This document shows, piece by piece, positions 7,913-16,931 of a stretch of 64,000 nucleotides of DNA; position 1 is the stretch's first letter; the number at the start of each line of letters is the position of its first letter. A program made the translations under genes and the position numbers. Below the pieces are notes generated by a model. That model had not been told where the DNA came from, made no database searches, and saw only the letters and a program-made list of their open reading frames with translations. This DNA comes from Neolewinella xylanilytica. Its GTDB lineage: Bacteria > Bacteroidota > Bacteroidia > Chitinophagales > Saprospiraceae. The stretch is from the NCBI RefSeq assembly GCF_002934605.1, contig NZ_PTJC01000005.1:1860001-1924000 (forward strand), read 5' to 3'.

Positions 7913-8491
7913 TCAGAAGTCGAGTAATCGCTCGTATACCATATCCACCGGCAGGCCCATGATCGTCGGATAGGTGCCTTCGATCCGCCGGATCTTCGCC
8001 AGTCCGATCCATTCCTGAATGGCGTAGGCCCCCGCTTTGTCGTAGGGCCGGTACCGGTCTACGTAAGCCACGATTTCTTCCGGGCGAACGGTATTCATGT
8101 AGACGTAGGCCGTACTACTGAAGACGAGCTGTTTCCGGGTGGATTGCAGGCAACACCCCGTAACGACGGTGTGCCGGTTGCCGGACAAACGGCTTAGGAT
8201 TTCGATGGCATGCGCGCGGTCACGCGGTTTGCCTAAAATTTCGTCACCCAGAATGACCACGCTGTCGGCCGTGAGCAGCACTTCGTTGTCCGCCCGGAGC
8301 AGGTGCCGGGCTCCTTCCGCTTTGAGGCGAGCGAGATAGGGGGCGACTTCCAGCACCGGCGTCTCCGGCGGATACACTTCTTCAACCTCAGCGGTTCGGA
8401 TGGTGAACGGGATGCCTGCCTGCTCGAGCAGGTAGCTGCGGCGGGGTGATTTGCTGGCCAGGACCAGCGATACGTCAGGGGGCAAAAGCAT
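7913..8491 (-). CDS. Maf-like nucleotide pyrophosphatase
   Basis: The product has 192 residues, the usual Maf length. The N-terminal motif LASKSPRRSYLLEQAGIPF is the Maf signature, and LLTADSVVILGDEILGKP contains the conserved acidic active-site region. Family members hydrolyse non-canonical or modified nucleoside triphosphates to monophosphates and pyrophosphate, preventing their incorporation. The start codon overlaps the stop of the upstream sugar isomerase gene (TGATG), so the two are translationally coupled. The exact substrate (dTTP/UTP-like or m7GTP-like) is not assigned. Confidence 0.9.
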   Translation of the reverse strand: MLLPPDVSLVLASKSPRRSYLLEQAGIPFTIRTAEVEEVYPPETPVLEVAPYLARLKAEGARHLLRADNEVLLTADSVVILGDEILGKPRDRAHAIEILSRLSGNRHTVVTGCCLQSTRKQLVFSSTAYVYMNTVRPEEIVAYVDRYRPYDKAGAYAIQEWIGLAKIRRIEGTYPTIMGLPVDMVYERLLDF

Positions 8492-9069
8492 CAGGACGGG
8501 GTTTGGCCAAAAAGGATGCGCTCCACGTCTTCACAAAGAATGTGACCCAAGAGCAGGTGCCCTTCCTGGATCCGTGGCGTATCCGTGCTGGGAATATTGA
8601 TGAGGATATCGACCAGGTGGCCCAGTTCGCCTCCTCCGGCGCCGGTCATTCCCACCAGCGTACATCCGGCCCGTTTGCCGGCCACTGCGGCTGCCAGTAC
8701 ATTCCGGCTGTTTCCACTGGTGCTGATGAGGAAAAGGACGTCTCCGGAGCGGCCCATGGCCGTAGTGAGCCGGGAAAAAGCGTGATCGTAGCCGTAGTCG
8801 TTGGCTACAGCGGTGAGGAAGCTGGTATTGACGTGCATGGCCTCCGCAAAGAGGGGCGGGCGGTCCAGGTAGAAGCGGCCACTCAGTTCGGCGGCCAGGT
8901 GTTGGGCGTCGGCCGCCGAGCCACCGTTCCCACAGAAAAGCACTTTCCCCCCCCGTTGGAAGGTGGCCACGCAGGCTTCCGTAGCGGTTTGTAAGCGGCG
9001 TAGTAGCGCTTCGTCCGCAAGGATCCGTTGCTTGACGACAATGGCGGCCCGAATTCTTTCGTATGGCAT
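8491..9069 (-). CDS. gmhA: Phosphoheptose isomerase-like SIS protein (GmhA family)
   Basis: The product has 192 residues from the ATG at 9069. The SIS domain shows GGKVLFCGNGGSAADAQHLA and FLISTSGNSRNV, matching GmhA, which converts sedoheptulose 7-phosphate to D-glycero-D-manno-heptose 7-phosphate for LPS heptose or S-layer sugars. The C-terminal segment with RIQEGHLLLGHILCEDVE fits the same family. An alternative ATG at 9096 exists but lies inside a strong hairpin (9088-9115), so 9069 is preferred; its N-terminus also lines up better with GmhA. It is followed by the coupled maf-like gene. DiaA-like SIS proteins are the main alternative. Confidence 0.85.
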   Translation of the reverse strand: MPYERIRAAIVVKQRILADEALLRRLQTATEACVATFQRGGKVLFCGNGGSAADAQHLAAELSGRFYLDRPPLFAEAMHVNTSFLTAVANDYGYDHAFSRLTTAMGRSGDVLFLISTSGNSRNVLAAAVAGKRAGCTLVGMTGAGGGELGHLVDILINIPSTDTPRIQEGHLLLGHILCEDVERILFGQTPS

Positions 9070-9087
9070 GCGATGAGGTAAAATGAT

Positions 9088-9115
9088 CAGGGCCACGCCG
9101 GGGAGGCGTGGCCCT
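9088..9115. terminator. 12-bp inverted repeat between the 1071-residue giant and gmhA
   Basis: Arms CAGGGCCACGCC (9088-9099) and GGCGTGGCCCTG (9104-9115) form a perfect stem with a 4-base loop, 33 bases after the stop of the upstream giant gene. It is probably that gene's terminator. No long T tract follows. Confidence 0.6.
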
Positions 9116-9123
9116 GAAGGTCA

Positions 9124-9131
9124 CAAAGCTA
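9124..9131 (-). promoter_or_regulatory. -7 box (TAGCTTTG) for gmhA-maf
   Basis: This exact TAnnTTTG match lies between the stop of the giant gene and the hairpin at 9088-9115. Transcription from it would start next to the hairpin, placing the hairpin in the gmhA leader. Confidence 0.4.
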
Positions 9132-9147
9132 CGAATTGCCTGAGCGA

Positions 9148-12100
9148 TTACATCTTCACGAAGGCCCGCACGGATTCGCGATCGCCTTCGATCACTTGTA
9201 CCCGGTACATGCCCCGCGGCAGATCGATAACGTCAACGCGGGCGTGCAGGAGATTGGCATCCTTGTTGAACTGGAGTTCGCGGATCTGCCGTCCGTTCAT
9301 ATCCAATAGCCGCAAGTTCACCTCTCCCACGAAGGCACTAGTTACATCGAGGCTGAAGGCGTCGACCGTCGGGTTGGGGTAAACCTCCACGATGGATTCC
9401 GCGTCCATCTCCAGGGTGGCTTCCGGGCTGGAATCGCCGGTACTGCTCTTCGGTAATTTCATCATCATCGTCATGTCGGTGCTGCTGCTACAGTTCTCGG
9501 ACACCGGACCGTTGCCGGAAGGAAGGCGGTCGTTAAGCGACAGCAGGAGCTTATCGAAGCCGGTTCGGGTTTCCCGATTCGCGATGGTAATGGTGTGCTT
9601 ACCGGTAGACAGGTTGAAATCGATGTCCTTGCCGTCGTGGTTCACCTTACGCCATTCGAATCCGCGGGTGAGGAGGGGGGCGCCGCCGATTTCCTCCCAC
9701 ATTTTTACCCAGTTGCCATTATCGATGCGTACCCAGACGGAATTACTTCCTACGTCCGGTGCATTCAAGCGCAAAAAGAGATGGTACGTTCCGGGGGTGG
9801 AAACGGAGACTTCGTACCGGAGCATTTGGGAAGCGTCATTGGCCGGAGCAGAGCCGATGTAGGCATTGCTCGTATTAATCAGGTAGCTACCGTTGGATGC
9901 ATCGGAATCCGTGGCTCTTTCCCACTTGTCGCCGATCGATCCGCATTCCGCTTCCTGTACCAGGTCGGTATAGGTCGGCGTCGTACGCTCACCGCAATTA
10001 ATCGCCGACTCACCCTTCCCGGAGGGTAGCTTGCCGTCCATGTTCAGGTGAATGCGATCCAGGCGCGCGCCGTCTTCGCGGAAGGTAAAGTCGATGGTAT
10101 TGGTCCCTTTATTCAAGGTGAGGTTCAGCCCCTTGGCTTCGTTCCACTTGAAGCCAACTTTGGCCTGGATATTTTCGTACCAGCGGAACCAATTTCCGCC
10201 GTTCACCCGTACCCAGAATGAATCGTCTCCGTAGGTATCGGCCGAGATCCGCCCGAAAAGGTGGTACTTGCCGGCTTCGGTGATGTCGAAGGTAAAGCGC
10301 AGGTGATTGTCAGGGTTTTCGTGGGGTGGGCCGTTCAGGGCTTCCCGTCCGTAGAGTACCGCGTACTTTCCGTTGACCGCATCCGAAGAATTTTCGATCG
10401 TCCAGCGACCGCCTACCGTGGCACATTCGGCCTCCATCCAGAAACTAGCCGGATCGGAAGAGTTCGTCGGTGGTGGGCTGGATTCTTCATTGTCATCCTC
10501 TGCCACGGGCTCGTCGGTCGTACCGCTACCACAGTTACTGGCCGTTTCCCCCATACCGGACGGAGAGGTGCCGATGCCGGAAAGGAAGATTTTATCCAGT
10601 TTTGCGTCCGCTTCCCGGAAAGCGAAGTCGATGGTGTTCACCCCGTCTTTCAGAATCAGCTGATCCGGGTATTGGTTCCAGGCGAATTTGCCGTAGTCCG
10701 TGAGTACGCCGGCCCACCGCAACCATTTTCCGTCGTTCAGGCGGATCCAGTAGGAGTCGCTCGTCCAGTCAAGCCCGGAAATGCGTGCATAGAGCGTAAA
10801 GAGTTTGCTGCCGTCGCTGTTCAGCTTGAACCGGACCCGGTTCGCTGCTACGTCGTTCGGAGCGCTCTTCATCGAGTTGTTGGCGGATACGACGTAGGAG
10901 CCGTTCGAGGCGCTTTTGTTGGTGTATGTTTTCCAGCGGTCGCCTACAACGGCGCATTCGGCTTCCAGCCACACTTCGTTCGCTTCTTTCGAAACGGAGG
11001 TGTTGTTGTCGCAGTTGATGCCCGCCAGGCCTTTGTTGCTGGGCCGGTCGGTAGTGGAAGTCAGAAAGATTTTGTCCAAGCGTGCATCCGCTTCGCGGTA
11101 GGCGAAGTCGAGGATGTTCTCTCCTTCCTTCAGTCGAATCTTATTGTCGAACTTGTTCCATTCGAACTTTCCGTTTGACTTGATACCGGTAAACCACTCC
11201 ATCCAGGTTCCGCCGTTGACCCGCACCCAGTACGAATCGCTGGCCAGGCTGGCGGAGGAAATACGGGCGAAGACATTCACGAGCTGGGAGTTCGGGCTAT
11301 CGAACTTGAACCGGATGCGGTTGGCGGCATTATCCGCCGGCGTCCGCTCGGAAGAATTCTCCGTGGGAACCACGTAGTACCCTCCGGCCGCGTCGTCGTC
11401 GCTCACCAGGCTCCACTTCGTGCCGATCTCGGCACATTCCGGTTCGAACCAGAAGGCGTCGATACCGTGGCCGGTGGGGGGCTCCACTACCATGGTGTAG
11501 CGGTCGGTGGACTTCGCACCGAAATCATCGGTAACCGTAAGCAACACGTTGTAAGTGCCTTCTTTTTCAAAGGTTATGGCCGGGGTTGGCCCGGAAGCCG
11601 CACCGCCTTCCCAGCTCCAGTTGTAATCGACGATCTCGCCGTCGACGTCGTAGGATTTCAGGGCGTCGAACTCCACCGTCAGGGGAGCGTGACCGCTTTC
11701 CACGCTGTTGGTGAAATTGCCTACCGGGATTTCATTGTTGTAGGCATAGGTGGCGCAGTCGAACAGGTTCGGGCGTACCTCGACGATGCTCTGCCGCGAG
11801 CACTTGCTGCCACCCGACAGCACGTAAATACCGGGGGTGCTTACCACCGGGTTCTGCTCGTTGGACGTGAAGCCTTTGGGCCCCTTCCACCGGTAGACAC
11901 CGGTCGAGGTCTCTCCCCGTAGCATCACCTTTCCGCTGGCACAACCCAGGATACGGGCTAGGTAATCCGCGGAAGCCTGTGCAGAACAGATCAGCGAGGT
12001 ATCGTCGATGTGCAGGGTGAAGTCGACCGTCGATTCCTTGCCGTTTTCGTCCGTGCCGGTTACCCGGATCTCGTAGGTCTTGGACGCCTCCTCGGAGGGA

Positions 12101-12363
12101 GCATTGATCCGAAAGGTCCCGGAGTTGTTATCCAGGGTTATCCAGGAGGGTAAGGCACTCCCATTGGAAAGCCGCGCCTCGTAATCCAGTGCCGGGCCCT
12201 TCGCGAAGGATCCGTTGATTACGAAGGTGGTAGCAATGTTGGCCGGGGCCGTAAGCGGATGAACCGGCGATACATCGGCGGGAGCTGCGGTGAGAGCGGT
12301 AGCTGAAAGCGTGAGGCATACCAGAAGCCAAGCGGTAAGTAGCCGCGTTAAGCGTAGAGCCAT
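9148..12363 (-). CDS. T9SS-secreted multidomain surface protein A (1071 residues)
   Basis: The signal peptide is about residues 1-27. Domains in order: putative Ig/cadherin-like (31-121, LPSWITLDNNSGTF), SprB-like Ig (124-203, YRWKGPKGFTSNEQNPVV), PKD (211-296), then four ~150-residue EAEC modules (303-451, 464-611, 641-790, 801-958). The last module is a variant with a longer GFEWRKVNHDG segment. The end (about 985-1071) is a T9SS type A sorting domain with VYPNPTVDAFSLDV, closing with AFVKM. It should be exported by T9SS and anchored at the cell surface. It is the shortest of four related giants and resembles the larger ones with their N-terminal parts removed. Sugar binding by the EAEC modules is inferred from their beta-sandwich look and the company of malectin domains in paralogues. 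Confidence 0.9.
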   Translation of the reverse strand: MALRLTRLLTAWLLVCLTLSATALTAAPADVSPVHPLTAPANIATTFVINGSFAKGPALDYEARLSNGSALPSWITLDNNSGTFRINAPSEEASKTYEIRVTGTDENGKESTVDFTLHIDDTSLICSAQASADYLARILGCASGKVMLRGETSTGVYRWKGPKGFTSNEQNPVVSTPGIYVLSGGSKCSRQSIVEVRPNLFDCATYAYNNEIPVGNFTNSVESGHAPLTVEFDALKSYDVDGEIVDYNWSWEGGAASGPTPAITFEKEGTYNVLLTVTDDFGAKSTDRYTMVVEPPTGHGIDAFWFEPECAEIGTKWSLVSDDDAAGGYYVVPTENSSERTPADNAANRIRFKFDSPNSQLVNVFARISSASLASDSYWVRVNGGTWMEWFTGIKSNGKFEWNKFDNKIRLKEGENILDFAYREADARLDKIFLTSTTDRPSNKGLAGINCDNNTSVSKEANEVWLEAECAVVGDRWKTYTNKSASNGSYVVSANNSMKSAPNDVAANRVRFKLNSDGSKLFTLYARISGLDWTSDSYWIRLNDGKWLRWAGVLTDYGKFAWNQYPDQLILKDGVNTIDFAFREADAKLDKIFLSGIGTSPSGMGETASNCGSGTTDEPVAEDDNEESSPPPTNSSDPASFWMEAECATVGGRWTIENSSDAVNGKYAVLYGREALNGPPHENPDNHLRFTFDITEAGKYHLFGRISADTYGDDSFWVRVNGGNWFRWYENIQAKVGFKWNEAKGLNLTLNKGTNTIDFTFREDGARLDRIHLNMDGKLPSGKGESAINCGERTTPTYTDLVQEAECGSIGDKWERATDSDASNGSYLINTSNAYIGSAPANDASQMLRYEVSVSTPGTYHLFLRLNAPDVGSNSVWVRIDNGNWVKMWEEIGGAPLLTRGFEWRKVNHDGKDIDFNLSTGKHTITIANRETRTGFDKLLLSLNDRLPSGNGPVSENCSSSTDMTMMMKLPKSSTGDSSPEATLEMDAESIVEVYPNPTVDAFSLDVTSAFVGEVNLRLLDMNGRQIRELQFNKDANLLHARVDVIDLPRGMYRVQVIEGDRESVRAFVKM
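9490..11457 (-). repeat. Array of four EAEC...NC modules in protein A
   Basis: Copies are at 11011-11457, 10531-10974, 9994-10443 and 9490-9963. Each begins with an E-x-E-C core, has SDSYWVRVNGG-like and READARLDKI-like motifs, and ends with NC. The bracketing cysteines suggest a disulfide tying the ends of each module. Confidence 0.8.
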
Positions 12364-12404
12364 AATGTTGGTTTATTTAAAAGCAAATTCCAGGAAAAGC
12401 GCTG

Positions 12405-12412
12405 CGAATATA
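12405..12412 (-). promoter_or_regulatory. -7 box (TATATTCG) for protein A
   Basis: This is one base from TAnnTTTG, 41 bases upstream of the ATG. No -33 element is evident. Confidence 0.3.
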
Positions 12413-12482
12413 GAAGCATTAACGGCGGGACCGGGGCCCGGAGTACCGCCGGCAACGTTAAACTTTGCCAGCTACGTACTAT

Positions 12483-12537
12483 CGAGGCCGCCCCAGCGGG
12501 GATCACCCTCCGCGGGGAAGGTGATTTGCGGGCCTCG
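12483..12537. terminator. Imperfect inverted repeat downstream of protein B
   Basis: Arms CGAGGCCGC and GCGGGCCTCG (one bulge) enclose an inner ATCACC/GGTGAT pair. It lies about 110 bases beyond the stop of protein B in the 285-base gap before protein A. No T tract is seen, so the terminator role is tentative. The rest of the gap holds only a weak promoter box for protein A. Confidence 0.35.
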
Positions 12538-12648
12538 GTAGCGGTTAGATGTTTCAGAGCGCTTATAATTTAACTTGGTGATTCAAGGTTGATATACAGG
12601 GGGTGGGCGGCGAGCGCGGGTGCCATGCCGCCGGAAAAAGGATTGCGG

Positions 12649-15600
12649 TTATCGTTTAATAAAGGGCAGTACGGTCGGCAGTCCGCTACCCACGACCCGT
12701 ACGTGATACATTCCGGGGGCCAGATGCCCGACGTCGATCGGGACATTCAGCTGCTGGCCGGGTTTTTCCCTTTGGAGCTTCGCTACCGTTCGGCCGTTCA
12801 CGTCGAAAATGGTCAGGTCGACCCACCCGACATAGGGGGCCGCGTAACGGAGATTCAGCTCATCTCCGACCGGGTTAGGAAACACTTCCAACGACCCGGG
12901 CGTCTCCTGCAGCTTTTGGGCTACCGGCTCCCGATCGGGGGTAAATCGCATGAGTTGGGCGGAAGCACAATTCGTAGCGGCGGTACCCTCTCCCACCGGA
13001 AGGGTCGGAGAAAGGGATAATTTAAGCTTATCAAGCATGGTTCCCGATTCGCGGTTGGCCACTTCGATGGTATGCTGGCCAACCCCTAAGGAAAAGGTCA
13101 GGTCTACGCCATCGTCGTTGACTTTGCGCCATTCGAATCCGTTGGTGATCAGCTTCTCGTCCCCCACCTCTTTCCACATCTCGATCCAGCTGTAGTCGTC
13201 CACCTTGATCCACAGGGAATTCTTGCCAAAATCAGGAGCGCTTAACCGGAGGAACAGGTGGTAGTCTCCTGCGGTGGCAATGTCGAAGGAGTAGGCCGCC
13301 CGCTCGTCCGCCGGAGCGGTGCGGGGGTCCTCAATATTGCGCGTTCCGTTGTAAACGATGTAGGTACCATTGGATGCCCCGCCGCCAGAAACGGTGGACC
13401 ATCCCGCGCCAACGTCGCCACACTCGATTTCCAGCCACTGGTCGGAACCGTCGTCCGCCACGTCTTCGCAGCTGTCGTCTACCCCACCTAAGCCCTGGGG
13501 TACCGTGGTGGCGGTGGTGAGGAAAAGCTTGTCGAGTTGGGTGCCGTCTTCCCGGTAAGCAATGTCGATGGTGTTCGTGCCCTCCCGCAGGTTTACGGTG
13601 CCCCGGGGGTATTCGCGCCAGACGAAACCGTCGTCGCCGGATAAACCGCGGCTCCAGGAATACCAGCTACCTCCGTTGACGCGGAGGTAGAAGGAGTCGT
13701 CGAGCCCGGAGGCGGCCAGCACGCGGGCAAAGAGGCGGTAGGAACCCGCCGCAGACGTATTGACCGAGAAGCGGATACGATTGGATGCGACGTCCGTAGG
13801 AGGGGAGTTGTAGGAATTTCCGGATTTCACGACGACGTAGCTACCATTGGACGCTGCACCTGCTGCCCCGACGCTCCACTTGGAACCCACGATCGCGCAT
13901 TCGGCTTCCAACCAGAACTCGTTTTCGCCGGCCGCCGGCTCCGCGGTCACGGCTACGTTCACGACTTTCGAGGCCGTTGCGCCGTCGTCGTCCTTTACCG
14001 TGAGCGTGATGGCATAGTTGCCTGCCCCGAGCGTCACTACTTGCTGTTTGCCGCTACCGCTTCCACCCGACCACTTCCAGTTATAGGAAACGATGGATCC
14101 GTCCGGGTCGGTGGAGGTGCCGCCGTCGAGGGTCAGCGTCAGTGGCGCCACGCCGGAGGTGGCCGATGCGGTGGCGCGGGCTACCGGGGGCTGATTGGCA
14201 ACCGTACCGCAGTTGCCGGCCGCTTCGCCCTGGCCGGTGGGCAGGGTATTTAGCCGCGAAATGAGGAGTTTGTCTAATTGGGTACCCGCCTCCCGAAAAG
14301 CGAAATCGATGGTGTTCGTTCCCTCCTTCAGCGAGGGAAAACTGTTGCCGGAGTAGAGATTCCACTGGAAACCGGTTCCCGGGTCGATATCCCTTTTCCA
14401 TTCAAACCACGACTGTCCGTTTACCCGTACCCAGTAGGAATCGGAATTCACGTCCGGTGACAGCACGCGGGCGAGCAGGTAGTAAGGCCCCTGCTCTACG
14501 TCGTTGATGGTGAACCGGACGCGGTTGGCGGGCACGTCTTCCGGCCGGCTGCCGGTGGAGCTCTTCTCGGAAACGACATATTTTCCGCCGGAAGCGGCGC
14601 CACTGTTGGCGGTTATCCAGTTGCTGCCCACGCTGGCGCATTCGGCTTCCAGCCAGAAGTTTGTCGCGCGTGGAACGGGCTCCGGATTCACCGTAATGGT
14701 CACTACGTCCGTGGCGGATTTTCCCCGGTTGTCGCGTACGGTGAGGGTGATTTTGTAAGTGCCTTCGTCGAGAACCAGTTCCGGCGTCGGACCGGCGGCG
14801 GTGTTACCCGGCCAAGTCCAGGCATATTCGACGATGCTGCCGTCCGGGTCCCGGGATGCGGTAGCGTCCAGGGTTACCGTCAGGGGCGCATCGCCCGTTA
14901 ACGTGCTGGCGGAGGCATCCGCTACGGGAGCGGTATTACTAGCAGTACCGCTTTCGCAGTTTGGATCGGCGAATACCTCCACGACGCTGATGCGGTCGCA
15001 GTTGCTGCCGGCGGCGAGCTTATAAATACCCGGCTTACTGACCGTCGGTTGTTGTGCCGTGCTGGTAAAGCCGTTGGGGCCGGACCAGCGGTAGGTGCCC
15101 GTGGAGGTAAATCCGCTGAGGCGAACCCGGCCATCGGTGCAATCCAGGACCTTGCCGGTGCCGGAGGTATTGGCATTGACCGAACAGGAAAGCGCGGCGT
15201 TGTCCACCACCAGGGCGAAGGTCGCACGGGCGGTCAGTCCATTGTAGTCTTTAGCCGTCACCTCGATCTCGTAGAGATTGCCTACGGCTCCGGAGGGGGC
15301 TACCATAGCGAAGGTGCCGGTCGTTTTATCAAATTTTACCCAGGTGGGTAGGGTGCCACCTCCGGCCAGGGACGCCGAGTAGGTGAAGGCGTTGCCGGGG
15401 TAGCCCCGGTCGAAAGCACCGTTGACGGTCATTTCCGCCGGCTTTCCTGCCTGTACGGTAAGGTTCGGAATTTCAAGACCGGTAGGTACGCCCTCGGGCC
15501 GCGCATTGATGATGTAGATGGCGTTATCGTTCCAGTCGCAGTTGGAAGAGCCCTCGCCACAGCCCGTCCCGATGTAATCCATCAGGGCAATGTATTCGTT

Positions 15601-16632
15601 CGGTACCGTACGGCCGTTGTGGTCGATGACGCGGTAGACGCGGATGGCGAGAATCTCGTCCCGGAGGGTTCCGCTCGGCGTGCCTCCGAGAGTGGTAAAT
15701 CCGGCGATGTTGATCTTGAAGCGGCCATCGAGCCGGGAGGTGTACTTGCCGGCAATTTCACTGGATGCGTCCGTGGTCCGCGACAAAAGGCTTTGGTGGT
15801 AGGCGCTGCCGTGCACGAAGACCATATCGTTCAGCAGGACGTTCCTGTCACCACGGAGTTCGGTTTTCACCTGCCCCGGCCCGTGGAAGGCGGCCAACTG
15901 AAATGCTCGCATCGGTTTCTTCGGGTCGGCCTGTTCGAACCACCGCGACAGGATCAGGTCACCGTGCTTACCGGCATTGACGTCCGCTTCGGTGGGAAAG
16001 TCAGAGCTCGGGCGTACGATGTAGTTGCCGTACTGGTCTTTGCCCATCTCGGTCTGGAAGCCAAAGGAGGCGAATACTTTCTGGGCGTCTATTTCAAATC
16101 CCCCTTCCGGCTTATTCATGTAGGCGCCGCGGAAGGTCACGTTCACCTTGGCGGCATTGTCGGCGTTGCTGTCCATAACCAGCTTATCGGTGACCAGGCG
16201 CTTGGCTTGTCCGTAATCGGTCACGAAATTGACGGTTACCGTGATGTAGTTACCCGGCTCGATCAACAGCCCGCCGCTGGGGATCCTGGCGCCGGTGATG
16301 GTAAAGTTGGCGGTGTTGGTAGACGTAAGCTTCGTAATCTTAAGCGTGCCGGTACCATCGTTGTGAATGCGCATTTTGTTGCGATCCGCGGTGAGGAGTT
16401 GGGCCCCTTTGGTGTTGATCGGGTTCAGGATGCGGTGAAACGTGAAGAAGTCTTCGGCGGGGAAACCCCGATTGGTGCCGGGCACTTTCGTCATGTTCTC
16501 AACCCGAACGATGGCACCGCTGGCCGAAGCGGTTGCTCCTAGGTTGCCGGGACTAAACGGTCCGAAACACACCAGGAGCAGGAACAATGCATGGGGTAGA
16601 CAGCTACCACTAAGCGTAAAGGTTGAGTGCAT
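12649..16632 (-). CDS. T9SS-secreted multidomain surface protein B (1327 residues)
   Basis: The signal region is about residues 1-34. A ~340-residue module of unrecognised family (39-380) starts [19 protein letters not shown] and contains [22 protein letters not shown] and NCDWNDNAIYIINARP. It is followed by a putative Ig (385-478), an SprB-like Ig (480-559, YRWSGPNGFTSTAQQPTV), PKD (567-650), EAEC module 1 (659-808), PKD (813-898), EAEC module 2 (905-1055), a terminal-variant EAEC module (1065-1222) and a T9SS type A sorting domain (1248-1327, VFPNPVGDELNL, ending PFIKR). It is predicted to be surface-exposed. The whole arrangement reappears as the C-terminal part of the 5532-residue protein, so it looks like an N-terminally shortened paralogue. 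Confidence 0.9.
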   Translation of the reverse strand: MHSTFTLSGSCLPHALFLLLVCFGPFSPGNLGATASASGAIVRVENMTKVPGTNRGFPAEDFFTFHRILNPINTKGAQLLTADRNKMRIHNDGTGTLKITKLTSTNTANFTITGARIPSGGLLIEPGNYITVTVNFVTDYGQAKRLVTDKLVMDSNADNAAKVNVTFRGAYMNKPEGGFEIDAQKVFASFGFQTEMGKDQYGNYIVRPSSDFPTEADVNAGKHGDLILSRWFEQADPKKPMRAFQLAAFHGPGQVKTELRGDRNVLLNDMVFVHGSAYHQSLLSRTTDASSEIAGKYTSRLDGRFKINIAGFTTLGGTPSGTLRDEILAIRVYRVIDHNGRTVPNEYIALMDYIGTGCGEGSSNCDWNDNAIYIINARPEGVPTGLEIPNLTVQAGKPAEMTVNGAFDRGYPGNAFTYSASLAGGGTLPTWVKFDKTTGTFAMVAPSGAVGNLYEIEVTAKDYNGLTARATFALVVDNAALSCSVNANTSGTGKVLDCTDGRVRLSGFTSTGTYRWSGPNGFTSTAQQPTVSKPGIYKLAAGSNCDRISVVEVFADPNCESGTASNTAPVADASASTLTGDAPLTVTLDATASRDPDGSIVEYAWTWPGNTAAGPTPELVLDEGTYKITLTVRDNRGKSATDVVTITVNPEPVPRATNFWLEAECASVGSNWITANSGAASGGKYVVSEKSSTGSRPEDVPANRVRFTINDVEQGPYYLLARVLSPDVNSDSYWVRVNGQSWFEWKRDIDPGTGFQWNLYSGNSFPSLKEGTNTIDFAFREAGTQLDKLLISRLNTLPTGQGEAAGNCGTVANQPPVARATASATSGVAPLTLTLDGGTSTDPDGSIVSYNWKWSGGSGSGKQQVVTLGAGNYAITLTVKDDDGATASKVVNVAVTAEPAAGENEFWLEAECAIVGSKWSVGAAGAASNGSYVVVKSGNSYNSPPTDVASNRIRFSVNTSAAGSYRLFARVLAASGLDDSFYLRVNGGSWYSWSRGLSGDDGFVWREYPRGTVNLREGTNTIDIAYREDGTQLDKLFLTTATTVPQGLGGVDDSCEDVADDGSDQWLEIECGDVGAGWSTVSGGGASNGTYIVYNGTRNIEDPRTAPADERAAYSFDIATAGDYHLFLRLSAPDFGKNSLWIKVDDYSWIEMWKEVGDEKLITNGFEWRKVNDDGVDLTFSLGVGQHTIEVANRESGTMLDKLKLSLSPTLPVGEGTAATNCASAQLMRFTPDREPVAQKLQETPGSLEVFPNPVGDELNLRYAAPYVGWVDLTIFDVNGRTVAKLQREKPGQQLNVPIDVGHLAPGMYHVRVVGSGLPTVLPFIKR
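12967..14658 (-). repeat. Three EAEC...NC modules in protein B
   Basis: Copies are at 14209-14658, 13468-13920 and 12967-13440 (terminal variant). A PKD domain separates the first two. The cysteines after WLEAE/WLEIE and at the module ends are conserved. Confidence 0.8.
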
Positions 16633-16876
16633 GTACGGTTGGTTAAGTGGTTATCCAAAAAGCAAGACACTAAAGAAAAATGGGCCGAAGCGGTCCGCAG
16701 GACTGCATGGCTTATAATTCCCGTCGATTTACTTTATGGAAGACCACCAACCTCAGCTATACTGCTCGGCCGGCATGGGTTTGATGCGCACAAATATCGT
16801 ACTTATATTTTAAAACGGGTCCTTCTTACCGGGTTTTTTCCCGGCCTTCCGGGATTCGCCCGTCTAACACGAACGA

Positions 16877-16910
16877 AAAGGGCCGTATCTCCAGAGAGAT
16901 ACGGCCCTTT
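16877..16910 (-). terminator. Rho-independent terminator after the 5532-residue giant
   Basis: A perfect 14-bp stem (16877-16890 with 16897-16910) with a 6-base loop is followed on the minus strand by a short T run (TTTTCG). It lies 22 bases after the stop codon. The rest of the 299-base gap up to protein B shows no gene. Confidence 0.8.
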
Positions 16911-16931
16911 GATCCGGCGGGTCAGCCTAGG

